Of a stretch of DNA of 64,000 nucleotides, positions 26,644 to 35,317 are shown piece by piece. The notes below the pieces were generated by a model, which saw only the letters and a list, made by a program, of their open reading frames with translations, searched no databases and had not been told where the DNA came from. Source of the DNA: Pseudomonadota bacterium (GTDB lineage: Bacteria; Pseudomonadota; Alphaproteobacteria; Rhizobiales; Beijerinckiaceae); assembly GCA_021781815.1 (NCBI GenBank), contig JAJXWB010000010.1:1-64000 (forward strand), written 5' to 3'. Both the position numbers and the translations under genes were made by a program. Position 1 is the first letter of the stretch; each line of letters starts with the position of its first letter.

Positions 26644-26991
26644 CGGGCCGCCCCCCTTCCGCGCGGCCAGAACGCCGCACGCAGGGTTGGAGATAGGGAA
26701 AGCCAAGCATTTGCGTATCGCCAATTAACAGTATGGGGGACAGGACGCGGTTTACGTATTTCGCAGTACGCCTTTCGGTTGCGGCTGATCGGAACGTCGC
26801 GAAAACTGGCGTCTTGCGCAACTATGGCGCAGAGGCGCCTGCGGAATGAGTAACGGCGCGTAACCCGAATTGAGTAGAGGCGGCCGATGCAAACTGCGCA
26901 GGCAGAGTCTTATCTTTGACGCTGCGCTTCGTTCATGGGGCGCTGGTTCCCAGCAGGAGCCATTCGCAGCTCGAACCCTGGGCGCAGGACC
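26644..26991. other. Divergent intergenic region heading the polysaccharide operons
   Basis: About 350 bases between two divergently transcribed GT4 genes. It is less GC-rich than the genes (for example GTTTACGTATTTCGCAGTA around 26750) and should hold promoters for both directions. I see no perfect operator-sized palindrome and no supported small gene. Confidence 0.5.
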
Positions 26992-28194
26992 ATGAAAGTA
27001 TCGATCATCGGCTGCCCGTTTCGCACGACCTACGGGCAATACATAGAGTCTCTGCGCTCTGCCATGGAACGCCATCAGGCGCAGGTGCAATGGATCGCAT
27101 CGAATTGCGGATGTCAGGATCCGAAGGAACTCGCGCGTGATTTCCAGAGCACGGATATCGACTATTTCGAGCTGCCGAACGAGGTCGGCCCGTGGAGCGT
27201 GCTTGTCTACTCGCCGGAAACAGCGCGGCGGGCGCTGAAGGAGCCCCTGCGGGCCGCGAGCCTGAGCTATCGTACTTCGCGCTATGCAAACCTGTCAGAA
27301 GGCGCCGACGTTGTTCACGTGCAGCAGACCCTGAACGCTTTCGGCGCCAACAGCGCGTTCCGGATTTTGAGACGGATCGCCGCTCCGGCGCGCGTGATCA
27401 CGCTGCACGAACTCGATCCCGAGCAGACAGCCCGCCCGGAACTGAACGCGATCTACAATCTCGCCGACGCCATCGTCGTCCACGACAGCCTGATGAAGAA
27501 GAAAATCGTGGCGTTCGGCGTGTCGGCGGATCTTGTGCATGTGGTGCGGTGCGGGACCGAGATCGATCCGTTCGACGAGCCTGCGGTCCGGGACGGGCTG
27601 GTCTTCTACGGGGGACATCAACTCAACAAGGGCAAGGGCCTCCGTGTCCTGCTCGATGCGTATCTGCGTCTCAAGCAAGACCTGCCGACCGCGCCGCCGC
27701 GCTTGCGCATTCACGGCCATTTCGGCCCGGTTCCGGCCGACGCGCGCGATATGGTGCGCGACTTCGGCCTCGTCGACGATGTCGAATGGCTCGGCGACCT
27801 TTCGAATGACGAGATCAAGAGTCTTTACCGCCGATCGCAGGTTTGCGTCCTGCCGTACACGGGGAGCTTCGCCGGTTTGCCCGTCGGTCTCGCCGCGGCA
27901 AACCGCCTGCCAGTCATTTCGACGCGTTACGCGGGAATACCTGACCATATCGGCGATCTTGGCATCTATGTCGATGGCGCGGATCCGGCGGAGCTCGCCG
28001 CGCGCCTCTCGGCGGTGCTGGGCGATGCAGCCATGCGAGCCGAATGTGGACTGCGTCTGCGGGCGCATGCGGAGCGCCATCTCGGCTGGGACACGGTCGC
28101 GGGCGATACGCTCGACGTCTATCGTGCGGCGCGCGAGCAGGCGCAGTTTCGCAAGCTTCCGGACACGGAACGAAAGGTCGCCTCGATGGCGTGA
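26992..28194 (+). CDS. Family 4 (GT-B) glycosyltransferase
   Basis: 400-residue GT-B glycosyltransferase beginning MKVSIIGCPFRTTYGQYIES. N-lobe landmarks include GADVVHVQQTLNAFGAN and RVITLHELDPEQ. In the C-lobe LVFYGGHQLNKGKGLRVLLD, ARDMVRDFGLVDDVEWLGDL, VCVLPYTGSFAGLPVGLAAA and RLPVISTRYAGIPD are standard donor-site features. The ATG at 26992 follows GCAGGACC; the frame is open 57 bases further up without homology. It is divergent from the main polysaccharide operon and convergent with the GINT1-like gene. Confidence 0.9.
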   Translation: MKVSIIGCPFRTTYGQYIESLRSAMERHQAQVQWIASNCGCQDPKELARDFQSTDIDYFELPNEVGPWSVLVYSPETARRALKEPLRAASLSYRTSRYANLSEGADVVHVQQTLNAFGANSAFRILRRIAAPARVITLHELDPEQTARPELNAIYNLADAIVVHDSLMKKKIVAFGVSADLVHVVRCGTEIDPFDEPAVRDGLVFYGGHQLNKGKGLRVLLDAYLRLKQDLPTAPPRLRIHGHFGPVPADARDMVRDFGLVDDVEWLGDLSNDEIKSLYRRSQVCVLPYTGSFAGLPVGLAAANRLPVISTRYAGIPDHIGDLGIYVDGADPAELAARLSAVLGDAAMRAECGLRLRAHAERHLGWDTVAGDTLDVYRAAREQAQFRKLPDTERKVASMA

Positions 28195-28209
28195 GCGGCG
28201 CGTCGCGCG

Positions 28210-28232
28210 GCGGCGAGGTTCCCGCTCGCCGC
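28210..28232. terminator. Candidate bidirectional hairpin between convergent genes
   Basis: GCGGCGAG and CTCGCCGC form an 8-bp GC-rich stem with a 7-base loop in the 42-base gap between two convergent genes. There is no T-run on either side, so it may act through Rho or only protect mRNA ends. Confidence 0.4.
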
Positions 28233-28236
28233 GCCT

Positions 28237-29739
28237 CTATCCTGCGCCGGTGGAAGCAAATCGGCGAAGCGCCGCGATTTTGGGATTGCGCGTCCTGCCG
28301 TCGATGCATTCGAGGCGGTTGATGCGGTTGAGCGTGTGAACATGCCCGCCGGGCCAGGCTGCGTCGGCCCGGATCTGGGAGACGAAGGTCTGCTGGAAAT
28401 GCTTCTGATCAAGGCGGTCGATGCGTGCTATGCGCAACTCGCGGCCATAGCCATTGAGGCAATCCTGCACCGGCCGCCAGAGTTGACCTCCGCTTTCGAA
28501 AACCCGGCCTGCAGGCCGCGCCGCCGATACGTCGATCAGCGTCGGGTTGAGGTCGTGTGCGGTCCAGGGACCGAGCAGCGTTGCTGACGAATGGATTGCG
28601 AGCATGTCCGATGGCCCGCCGAGTCCGTCGCGTACGCTCGATGTCATCCAGAACCGGCCGTTGTGGTTGAATATCGTGCTGTCGGCCGCCTCCACGTCCT
28701 CGACCAGCGTGCCGCAGCGTTCCCACCGGTGAGGGAAGGCTATGCATCGATAGATCGCGATCGCGCCATGACTCGAACTCTCCGGAATCATCCAGAGCAC
28801 GCCATCGTGTTCGATGATGAACGGATAGGAAAGGTGCCAAGGCTCGGCGAGCACGGAGATTGCGCGACCTTTCGGACCATCGCCATCCAGTTCGATCGCC
28901 GCGATTGATCCGAGTCCGGTCCGATGGTCAAAATCCTCGAAGAAGATGAAGGCGCGTCCCATCCATTCGACAGGAAAAGGGTCGGCGTAAAAATGGTCGC
29001 CAGGGTCGGCCAGCACACGCCAGGGCGCGCCGCCGAGATCGCCGCGCTCGAACACGCCGGGCCCGTCGATCCATCGCCAGCCGATGCGCCATTGCGGAGA
29101 ATAAAAACACAAGCGGTGCAGGGCGCGCGCGCAATTCATCGCAAGATTGCGCAGGGCGTATCGAACGAGAGCGCTGTCGCGGACGGGCGGCGGCGCATCG
29201 AAGCGGCGCGGCTCGCTCACCTCCGGCGTCGCCAGAGCGCGCATGATCAACGCCATCGTGCGCGAGAAGATCGCCTCCATGCCGCGCGTCAGGCTATCGA
29301 CATATTCGGCGGATGGCGCTCCCCATGCCAGCGTCCGGCCTGTCGCGTCCACAACCGACAGGGTCGGCATGCGTCCCTCGAGCACGAGGGCTGCGGCCGC
29401 CTCCTCCGATGTCGACCCCTCGAACAGCGGGCGCAGGATCAGCGCCGCATCGGCGCTTGTGGCGCGCCCGGCCAGATCGATCAGCACGTCCGGCCTAGAC
29501 GACGGATCTTCTCGCATGGTTTCGGGGGCGGGCGCCGCAGGATCACATATCGAGGACGCGCCGCGATGCAGGGTCGTCTTCTCGAAAGCCAGGAGAAAGT
29601 CGATGCCGGCGACCGCGTGTCTGCTGTCGTCCACGCGAATGTAGACTTCTGTGTCCGGCATGCTGCGTTCGAGCCGTTGACGCAACACGACGTGCCACTG
29701 CCTGAACGACGTTCGTTCGATGCAAATTCCGATCCGCAT
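28237..29739 (-). CDS. GINT1-like (glucosamine inositolphosphorylceramide transferase N-terminal type) protein
   Basis: 500 residues. The first 90 look like a formyltransferase- or Rossmann-type domain (MRIGICIERTSFRQWHVVLR, DVLIDLAGRATS). The rest resembles a five-bladed beta-propeller of the GH43/GINT1 N-terminal type: HFYADPFPVEWMGRAFIFFE, AEPWHLSYPFIIEHDGVLWM, IPESSSHGAIAIYRC, FNHNGRFWMTSS and LWRPVQDCLNGYG. The A-D-P-F and Y-P-F-I blocks are repeated propeller turns with possible substrate acids. In bacteria such proteins sit beside glycosyltransferases, as here. A role in a modified sugar of the polysaccharide is inferred; activity is unproven. The ATG at 29739 is preferred over an upstream arginine-rich extension. 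Confidence 0.65.
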   Translation of the reverse strand: MRIGICIERTSFRQWHVVLRQRLERSMPDTEVYIRVDDSRHAVAGIDFLLAFEKTTLHRGASSICDPAAPAPETMREDPSSRPDVLIDLAGRATSADAALILRPLFEGSTSEEAAAALVLEGRMPTLSVVDATGRTLAWGAPSAEYVDSLTRGMEAIFSRTMALIMRALATPEVSEPRRFDAPPPVRDSALVRYALRNLAMNCARALHRLCFYSPQWRIGWRWIDGPGVFERGDLGGAPWRVLADPGDHFYADPFPVEWMGRAFIFFEDFDHRTGLGSIAAIELDGDGPKGRAISVLAEPWHLSYPFIIEHDGVLWMIPESSSHGAIAIYRCIAFPHRWERCGTLVEDVEAADSTIFNHNGRFWMTSSVRDGLGGPSDMLAIHSSATLLGPWTAHDLNPTLIDVSAARPAGRVFESGGQLWRPVQDCLNGYGRELRIARIDRLDQKHFQQTFVSQIRADAAWPGGHVHTLNRINRLECIDGRTRNPKIAALRRFASTGAG

Positions 29740-29805
29740 GGGCTGTCTGGCCCGTCCTGTCGCGCGCGATCGCACGCCGGTTACACCGTCCAACGATAAC
29801 GACGC

Positions 29806-30510
29806 TCAGCCCCGTCGCGCCAGATAGGCCACTTCAGTCCGGTTTCTGGCGTTCAGTTTGCGCATGATGTGGCGCACATGAATCTTGACGGTGTTTTCGC
29901 ACATGTTCAGTTCGTATGCGATCGTCTTGTTGGCCTTGCCCATGCGCAGCGCCTCGAGCACCTCGTGCTCCCTCCGCGTGAAATGTTTCGCGCCGCCGTA
30001 GCCGCCCGCCGGCGCGCGCAGGTCCGCGCCGCCCGATAGATATGCGGTCGGCGCCACGACGCCGCCCGCGATCACCAGACGGAGCGCCTCTGTAACGACG
30101 CTCAGCGGCTGATTGAGTGTGACGACTCCGCGCGCGCCATGCTTCAGCACGTTTCTGACATTGTCCGCCATCTCGTCGTCCGACAGCGCCACGAGGCGCG
30201 ACGCTCCGCTGCTCGCGATGCGGCGGACGTCGTCCAGTTCGGCGGCTTTGCGCGCATCGAGGCCGAAAATCACGAGGGATTCGTCGTCGGCGCGGGCCAT
30301 CCACTCGTCTACCGACGCAAGGCCGATGACCGGAAACTGGAAGGCGGGCGAGAGACTCTTGCAGATCGTTTCCCGCAGCAGGGATCTGCGCTCGATCACC
30401 ACGATCCGCTTGAGCACATACTTGTCACGTGTCTCCCCGGCCGTCGTCGCCGCGAATGCGTCGCGGGCGCTTATGGAGGAAACGTTGGAAATCATAAGCA
30501 CGCCACTCAT
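29806..30510 (-). CDS. LuxR/NarL-type response regulator with degenerate receiver
   Basis: 234 residues. The receiver-like domain (about 30-155) starts KRIVVIERRSLLRETIC, where the usual acidic pair after the first strand is replaced by E-R. The conserved Lys at the end of the fifth strand is also lost (GVVTLNQP). The phosphate-accepting Asp is at best displaced (IFGLDARKA). The C-terminal LuxR helix-turn-helix is intact (FTRREHEVLEALRMGKANKT, NMCENTVKIHVRHIMRKL). It should therefore bind DNA without normal phosphorylation. Its position after the polysaccharide genes suggests control of that locus. The ATG at 30510 is one of three close Met starts. Confidence 0.85.
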   Translation of the reverse strand: MSGVLMISNVSSISARDAFAATTAGETRDKYVLKRIVVIERRSLLRETICKSLSPAFQFPVIGLASVDEWMARADDESLVIFGLDARKAAELDDVRRIASSGASRLVALSDDEMADNVRNVLKHGARGVVTLNQPLSVVTEALRLVIAGGVVAPTAYLSGGADLRAPAGGYGGAKHFTRREHEVLEALRMGKANKTIAYELNMCENTVKIHVRHIMRKLNARNRTEVAYLARRG

Positions 30511-31031
30511 GGAATCTCTGGCCAAAGCCGGGCGGGCGCCTCCGTTCATCCAGAGCGCGTCGGCAATAGTATTAGAAGCTGATTATTCCTGGGGAACAAC
30601 CGCGCGCGCGCGATGCAAAAAGAGGAGGCGCCAAGTCCGGTGGAGTTCGCAGTTTTATGAAATGAAGAAATGCGATGCAAAACAATCATGAAACAAGTTA
30701 CGGCCGATAATGTTACGGAAGGACATCGACCGATTTGAATGAGATCTGCCCAAAAGGCGTATCGCGGCGCCCGCCTTCGTTGGCTGATGCCGACGTTTCG
30801 ATCGGAGACGAGGTCCAATTTTCGCGCGGGCCGCGGCGGGAATGCTTGCGGCTGGTCCGGGCGGCCGCGTATTTCTGACGGCGGCCCGCGCATGCCCGGA
30901 GGGCCCTCCGGGGCGCCCCGCTGGCGCGTCTGCTCCGGAGGCTGCCGTAGCTCCAGAAATTGGGCGCCGACAGGCCCGGTCCGACCAAGGCGGCTGTCCG
31001 CGAACACATCCAGGTCGGACGAGGCCGGCGT
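30511..31031. other. Intergenic region between LuxR gene and tRNA-Thr
   Basis: About 520 bases without a gene I can support. The LuxR-proximal 200 bases are comparatively AT-rich (around 30560-30730) and likely carry its promoter. A run of CG dinucleotides is at 30600-30612. The tRNA-proximal part is GC-rich with an 18-bp perfect palindrome. Open frames here overlap on both strands and lack starts with ribosome sites. Confidence 0.55.
30895..30912. repeat. 18-bp perfect palindrome
   Basis: CCCGGAGGGCCCTCCGGG reads the same on both strands with no loop. It lies 120 bases beyond the 3' end of tRNA-Thr. As there is no spacer it is more like a protein-binding site or a decayed repeat than a terminator. 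Confidence 0.6.
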
Positions 31032-31107
<76 letters not shown>

Positions 31108-31185
31108 GCGCCTTTCTGATCAACGATCCAGGCGCAAAAATCAAGACTTGACGGATGACGGCGATCGCCGATTTTCCACGGCCTT

Positions 31186-32910
31186 TCAGCCGTGCGCAAC
31201 TGGCTTGTCCAGGTCGCCGACGTAGATGTCGCGATCCCGGGTTTCGGGGACAAACACCATCCCGACGATGAAGGTCATGATCGCGATGACGATTGGATAC
31301 CAGAGGCCATAGAAAATATCGCCGGTCTGCGCCACCATGGCGAACGAGATCGCCGGCAGCAGGCCGCCGAACCAGCCGTTGCCGATGTGATAGGGCAGGG
31401 AGACCGATGTATAGCGGATACGGGTCGGGAAGAGCTCGACCAATGCAGCCGCCAGCGGCCCGTAAACCATGGTCGCGTAGAACACCAGAACGAACAGCAA
31501 GCCGATGATGCCTGCGGTTTGGGCGCGGAAGATGTCGAACGGGCCGCTCATGCGGACGATCGCCGGGTCGTTCGCGGCAGGATAGCCGGCGTCGCGCAGG
31601 GCCTTCAGGATCGATTGGCCAGACGGGTCCGGGCGCACGGGATCGAAGGTGTGGCTCACGCCGTTGACGCGCACGGTCGCCTCGCCGGCGGAGGAGGAAA
31701 GATCCAGCGAATAACGCGCGCCCTCTCGCGCCAGAAGCGTGCGCGCGATATCGCACGGCGTCGTGAACACCCGGGCGCCGAGAGGATTGAACAAGGAACC
31801 GCAATCGGCGGAATTGGCGATCACCGTCACCTTCGTCGTTTCCACGGCGCGGGCGAGGGCAGGATTAGCCAGGTCAACGATCTGCTTGAAGATCGGAATG
31901 AACGTCAGCGCGGCGATCAGGCAACCGGCTAGGACGATCGGCTTGCGGCCAATCCGGTCAGAGAGCCAGCCGAAGACGATGAAGAAGATCGAGCCGAACA
32001 AAAGCGACCAGGCCACGAGGAGGCTCGACGTATAGCCATCGACGCCCACGACCGTTTGCAGGAAGAAAAGCGCATAGAACTGACTCGTGTACCAGATGAC
32101 GCTCTGCCCGGCGACGAGTCCAAACAGCGCGAGAACCGCAATCTTGAAATTTGTCCAGCGGCCGAAAGCTTCGGTGAGCGGCGCCTTCGCGCCGCCGCCC
32201 ACCGCCTTCATGCGCTGGAAGGCCGGCGATTCGTTGAGCTGAATGCGAATCCACAAGGAGATCGCGAGCAGCACGAAGGAGCCGAGAAACGGGAAACGCC
32301 AGCCCCATTCAGCGAAGTCCTGTTCTCCCAGAAGCGTGCGGAAACCCAGAATCACGACAAGCGACAGCAGCAAGCCGAGCGTAGCCGTCGTTTGCAGCCA
32401 CGACGTATAGAACCCGCGCCGGTTGTTTGGCGCATGCTCGGCGAGATAAGTCGCCGCGCCGCCATATTCGCCGCCGAGCGCGAGTCCCTGCAGCATCCGC
32501 AGCGCGAACAATAGAACCGGCGCGGTGACGCCGATCACCTGCGAGCCTGGCAGAAGCCCTATCAGAAAGGTCGACAGCCCCATGATCAGAATCGCGATCA
32601 GAAACGTGTATTTGCGGCCGACGAGATCGCCGACGCGGCCGAACAGCACGGCGCCCGCCGGGCGTACGACGAAACCCGCGGCAAAAGCCAGTAACGCCAT
32701 GATTTCGCGTGTCGCATGCGGAAATGCGCCGAAGAACTGGTCGGCGATGATCGTCGTCAGCGCGCCGTAGAGATAGAAATCGTACCATTCGAAGACCGTG
32801 CCGAGCGAGGAAGCGAAGATCACGCGCTTCTCGCCCGGAGTCATCGACCGCGCTCCGCCGCCCGCTCCGGCCGCTTTCGGTATGGCCGCTCGTCCATCCA
32901 TCCGGGTCAT
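31186..32910 (-). CDS. MFS transporter, metabolite:H+ symporter (MHS) family, with a large periplasmic insert
   Basis: 574-residue inner-membrane symporter. MHS hallmarks: SLGTVFEWYDFYLYGALTT in helix 1, the loop motif GRVGDLVGRKYTF after helix 2, LQGLALGGEYGGAATYLAEH, and GWLSDRIGRKPIV in the second half. Between helices in the C-half lies an extra loop of about 110 residues (about 365-480) with two cysteines (NSADCGSLFNP and FTTPCDIARTL) and short strands. Family members carry organic acids, betaines or shikimate with protons. It is divergent from the acetate permease genes. The substrate is not evident. Confidence 0.88.
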   Translation of the reverse strand: MTRMDGRAAIPKAAGAGGGARSMTPGEKRVIFASSLGTVFEWYDFYLYGALTTIIADQFFGAFPHATREIMALLAFAAGFVVRPAGAVLFGRVGDLVGRKYTFLIAILIMGLSTFLIGLLPGSQVIGVTAPVLLFALRMLQGLALGGEYGGAATYLAEHAPNNRRGFYTSWLQTTATLGLLLSLVVILGFRTLLGEQDFAEWGWRFPFLGSFVLLAISLWIRIQLNESPAFQRMKAVGGGAKAPLTEAFGRWTNFKIAVLALFGLVAGQSVIWYTSQFYALFFLQTVVGVDGYTSSLLVAWSLLFGSIFFIVFGWLSDRIGRKPIVLAGCLIAALTFIPIFKQIVDLANPALARAVETTKVTVIANSADCGSLFNPLGARVFTTPCDIARTLLAREGARYSLDLSSSAGEATVRVNGVSHTFDPVRPDPSGQSILKALRDAGYPAANDPAIVRMSGPFDIFRAQTAGIIGLLFVLVFYATMVYGPLAAALVELFPTRIRYTSVSLPYHIGNGWFGGLLPAISFAMVAQTGDIFYGLWYPIVIAIMTFIVGMVFVPETRDRDIYVGDLDKPVAHG

Positions 32911-33167
32911 CCTGTCGTCATCTGGTTCTGAAACCTATTTCAAGCCCTTCGGACACACGACGCCGCGTGCATATAACCTTCGTCTAATGTTCGCAGATGC
33001 GAGATGGACGCGGATGTGGCGACGGGGCGCGATAAACCCAGCAAATCCGCTGGCGACGCGACGAATCGAAATCCATTCCAGCGCGAGCGCCGTAGCTCGC
33101 CGTCAATGGCGTGGCGCGATGACCAAAGTTGCATGGAGCGCAAAGCTGGCATTCTATATTTTCCTGA

Positions 33168-33186
33168 AACCGTAACTGAAACGGTT
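33168..33186. promoter_or_regulatory. Short inverted repeat ahead of the DUF485/actP operon
   Basis: AACCGT and ACGGTT face each other across 7 bases, ending 16 bases before the start codon of the DUF485 gene and touching its ribosome-site region. It could be an operator or a small mRNA hairpin. The evidence is only the symmetry and position. Confidence 0.25.
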
Positions 33187-33202
33187 AATGTGGGAGGCGC
33201 TA

Positions 33203-33502
33203 ATGGCAAGTTGGCAAGAGATAGAACGAAATCCAAAATTCATAGAGCTTGTGCACAAGCGCAAGTCGCTCGGCTGGACCCTGTCGGCGATCATGCTCGC
33301 GATCTACATGGGTTTCATTCTGGTCGTCAGCTTTGCGCCTAACGTGCTTGAGGCCAGCTTGGGCGGCGGCGTGACGACGGTGGGCATTGTCGTCGGCGTT
33401 CTCGTCATCCTGTCGGCCTTCGTGCTGACCGGGATCTATGTCCGCAAGGCGAACGCCGAATACGACACGCTGACCAGGTCCATCGTCGAGGAGTCCAAGT
33501 GA
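33203..33502 (+). CDS. DUF485 inner-membrane protein (YjcH-like)
   Basis: 99-residue DUF485 protein, the usual partner of ActP acetate permeases. Two transmembrane helices ([20 protein letters not shown] and [20 protein letters not shown]) separate a charged N-terminus ([20 protein letters not shown]) from a short cytoplasmic tail. The ATG at 33203 is preceded by GGGAGG at 6 bases, better than the ATG 15 bases upstream. Its stop overlaps the start of actP (TGATG), so translation is coupled. Its role in transport is unknown; it may help assemble or tune the symporter. Confidence 0.92.
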   Translation: MASWQEIERNPKFIELVHKRKSLGWTLSAIMLAIYMGFILVVSFAPNVLEASLGGGVTTVGIVVGVLVILSAFVLTGIYVRKANAEYDTLTRSIVEESK

Positions 33503-35208
33503 TGAAGCGCGCTCTTTCCCTCACCGCGGGCGCTGCGCTCGGCGCCGTTCCGACGGTCGCTCTCGCGGACGCCATCACCGGCAATGTCGCCAAGTCCGCG
33601 ACCAACTGGCACGCCATCGGCATGTTCATATTCTTCGTGCTGATTACACTCGGCATCACCTACTGGGCGGCCAAGCGCACCAAGTCGGCCGCGCAATTCT
33701 ATGCGGCGGGCGGCGGCATCACCGGCATGCAGAACGGCCTCGCCATTGCCGGCGACTACATGTCCGCTGCGTCGTTCCTCGGCATTTCCGGTCTCGTCTA
33801 TGTCTGGGGCTTCGACGGTCTGATCTTTTCGGTGGGCTGGCTCGTTGGCTGGCCGATCGTGACTTTCCTGATCGCGGAACCGCTGCGCAATCTCGGCAAG
33901 TACACTTTCGCCGATGTCGCTTCGTTCCGCCTCTCGCAGCCGCCGACGCGCGTTCTGGCGGCCTGCGGCACGCTGGTGACTGTCGCGTTCTATCTGATCG
34001 CGCAGATGGTGGGCGCGGGCACGCTGATCAAGCTGCTGTTCGGTCTCGATTACTGGATTGCGGTGGTGATCGTCGGATGTCTCATGATCCTGTACGTCAC
34101 GTTCGGCGGCATGGTCGCGACGACGTGGGTGCAGATCATCAAGGCCTGCCTGCTGCTCGGCGGCGCCACCTTCATGGCGTTCATGGTGCTGTGGCAGTTC
34201 GGCTTCAGCCCGGCGGCCCTGTTCGCCAAAGCGTCGCAGGTGCATCCGCGCGGCGCGTCGATCCTCGGGCCGATCTTCGCGCCCGGCGCTCCGGTCTCTA
34301 CGCCGCTGTCGGCGATCTCGACCGGGCTCGCGCTGATGTTCGGGACCGCTGGTCTGCCACACATCCTCATGCGCTTCTTCACGGTCTCGGACGCCAAGGC
34401 GGCGCGCAAGTCGGTGTTCTACGCGACCGGCTTCATCGGCTACTTCTACATCCTGACCTTCATCATCGGCTTTGGCGCGATCGTGATGGTGTCGACCAAC
34501 CCCGACTTCCTGAACCCCGCGCTTGTCGCGGCGGGCAAGAATGGCATCGAGGCAATCAAGGGCGGCGCAAACATGACCGCGGTCAATCTCGCCGGAGCGG
34601 TCGGCGGCGACGTCTTCCTGGGCTTCATCTCCGCGGTGGCCTTCGCCACGATCCTGGCGGTCGTGTCGGGCCTGACGCTGGCGGGCGCCTCGGCGATCAG
34701 CCACGACCTTTATGCGACGGTGTTCAAGGGCGGCAAAGCAAACGAGCAGGATGAAATCCGTGTATCGAAAATCTCCACGGTCATTCTGGGCATTGTTGCG
34801 ATCGGCCTCGGCATTCTCGCCGAGAAGATCAACGTCGCCTTCGCGGTTGGCCTCGCCTTCGCGATTGCGGCGTCGTGCAACTTCCCGGTTCTGCTGATGT
34901 CGATCCTGTGGAAAGGCACGACGACGCGCGGCACGGTCATCGGCGGCTTCGTCGGCCTGATCACTGCAGCGCTCGGCGTCATCCTGTCGCCGGCGGTCTG
35001 GGAGCTGGTGCTTGGCCACACCAAGGGCTCGGCGCCGTTTTCCCTCGACAACCCGACGCTTTTCTCGATGTCGGGCGCCTTCTTCTGCATCTGGCTGTTC
35101 TCGAAACTCGATTCGAGCGCACGCGGGAAGGCCGATCAGGCGGGGTGGGACGCGCAATATGTGCGCTCGCAGACCGGCATCGGCGCGACCGGCGCGGCGT
35201 CGCATTGA
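33502..35208 (+). CDS. actP: Cation/acetate symporter
   Basis: 568-residue sodium:solute symporter of the ActP type for acetate and other short monocarboxylates. A signal-like N-terminus ([20 protein letters not shown]) precedes 13 or so transmembrane helices. Family signatures are [14 protein letters not shown]-type sequence (here [20 protein letters not shown]), [20 protein letters not shown], and the C-half [20 protein letters not shown] and [16 protein letters not shown]. It forms an operon with the DUF485 gene and ends at a strong terminator, so the downstream nucleotidyltransferase gene is likely separately started. Confidence 0.94.
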   Translation: MKRALSLTAGAALGAVPTVALADAITGNVAKSATNWHAIGMFIFFVLITLGITYWAAKRTKSAAQFYAAGGGITGMQNGLAIAGDYMSAASFLGISGLVYVWGFDGLIFSVGWLVGWPIVTFLIAEPLRNLGKYTFADVASFRLSQPPTRVLAACGTLVTVAFYLIAQMVGAGTLIKLLFGLDYWIAVVIVGCLMILYVTFGGMVATTWVQIIKACLLLGGATFMAFMVLWQFGFSPAALFAKASQVHPRGASILGPIFAPGAPVSTPLSAISTGLALMFGTAGLPHILMRFFTVSDAKAARKSVFYATGFIGYFYILTFIIGFGAIVMVSTNPDFLNPALVAAGKNGIEAIKGGANMTAVNLAGAVGGDVFLGFISAVAFATILAVVSGLTLAGASAISHDLYATVFKGGKANEQDEIRVSKISTVILGIVAIGLGILAEKINVAFAVGLAFAIAASCNFPVLLMSILWKGTTTRGTVIGGFVGLITAALGVILSPAVWELVLGHTKGSAPFSLDNPTLFSMSGAFFCIWLFSKLDSSARGKADQAGWDAQYVRSQTGIGATGAASH

Positions 35209-35267
35209 CCTTCGGGCCGGGCGGCGACGCCCGGCCGCATTCATACCGGCGCGATCACGCGCTACTG

Positions 35268-35296
35268 ATACGGGCCGCGCTGCGGCCCGTATTTTT
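35268..35296 (+). terminator. Rho-independent terminator after actP
   Basis: A perfect 11-bp stem (ATACGGGCCGC with GCGGCCCGTAT), a 3-base loop and a run of T residues right after it, 60 bases beyond the actP stop. This is the clearest intrinsic terminator in the window. Confidence 0.9.
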
Positions 35297-35317
35297 GTCC
35301 AGGGGCGATTTCAGCAT

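Noticed and set aside
33436-35244. A 602-codon open frame on the minus strand across actP
   Set aside because: Extreme Arg/Asp/Gln/His content without motifs, and it is exactly antisense to the well-supported actP gene.
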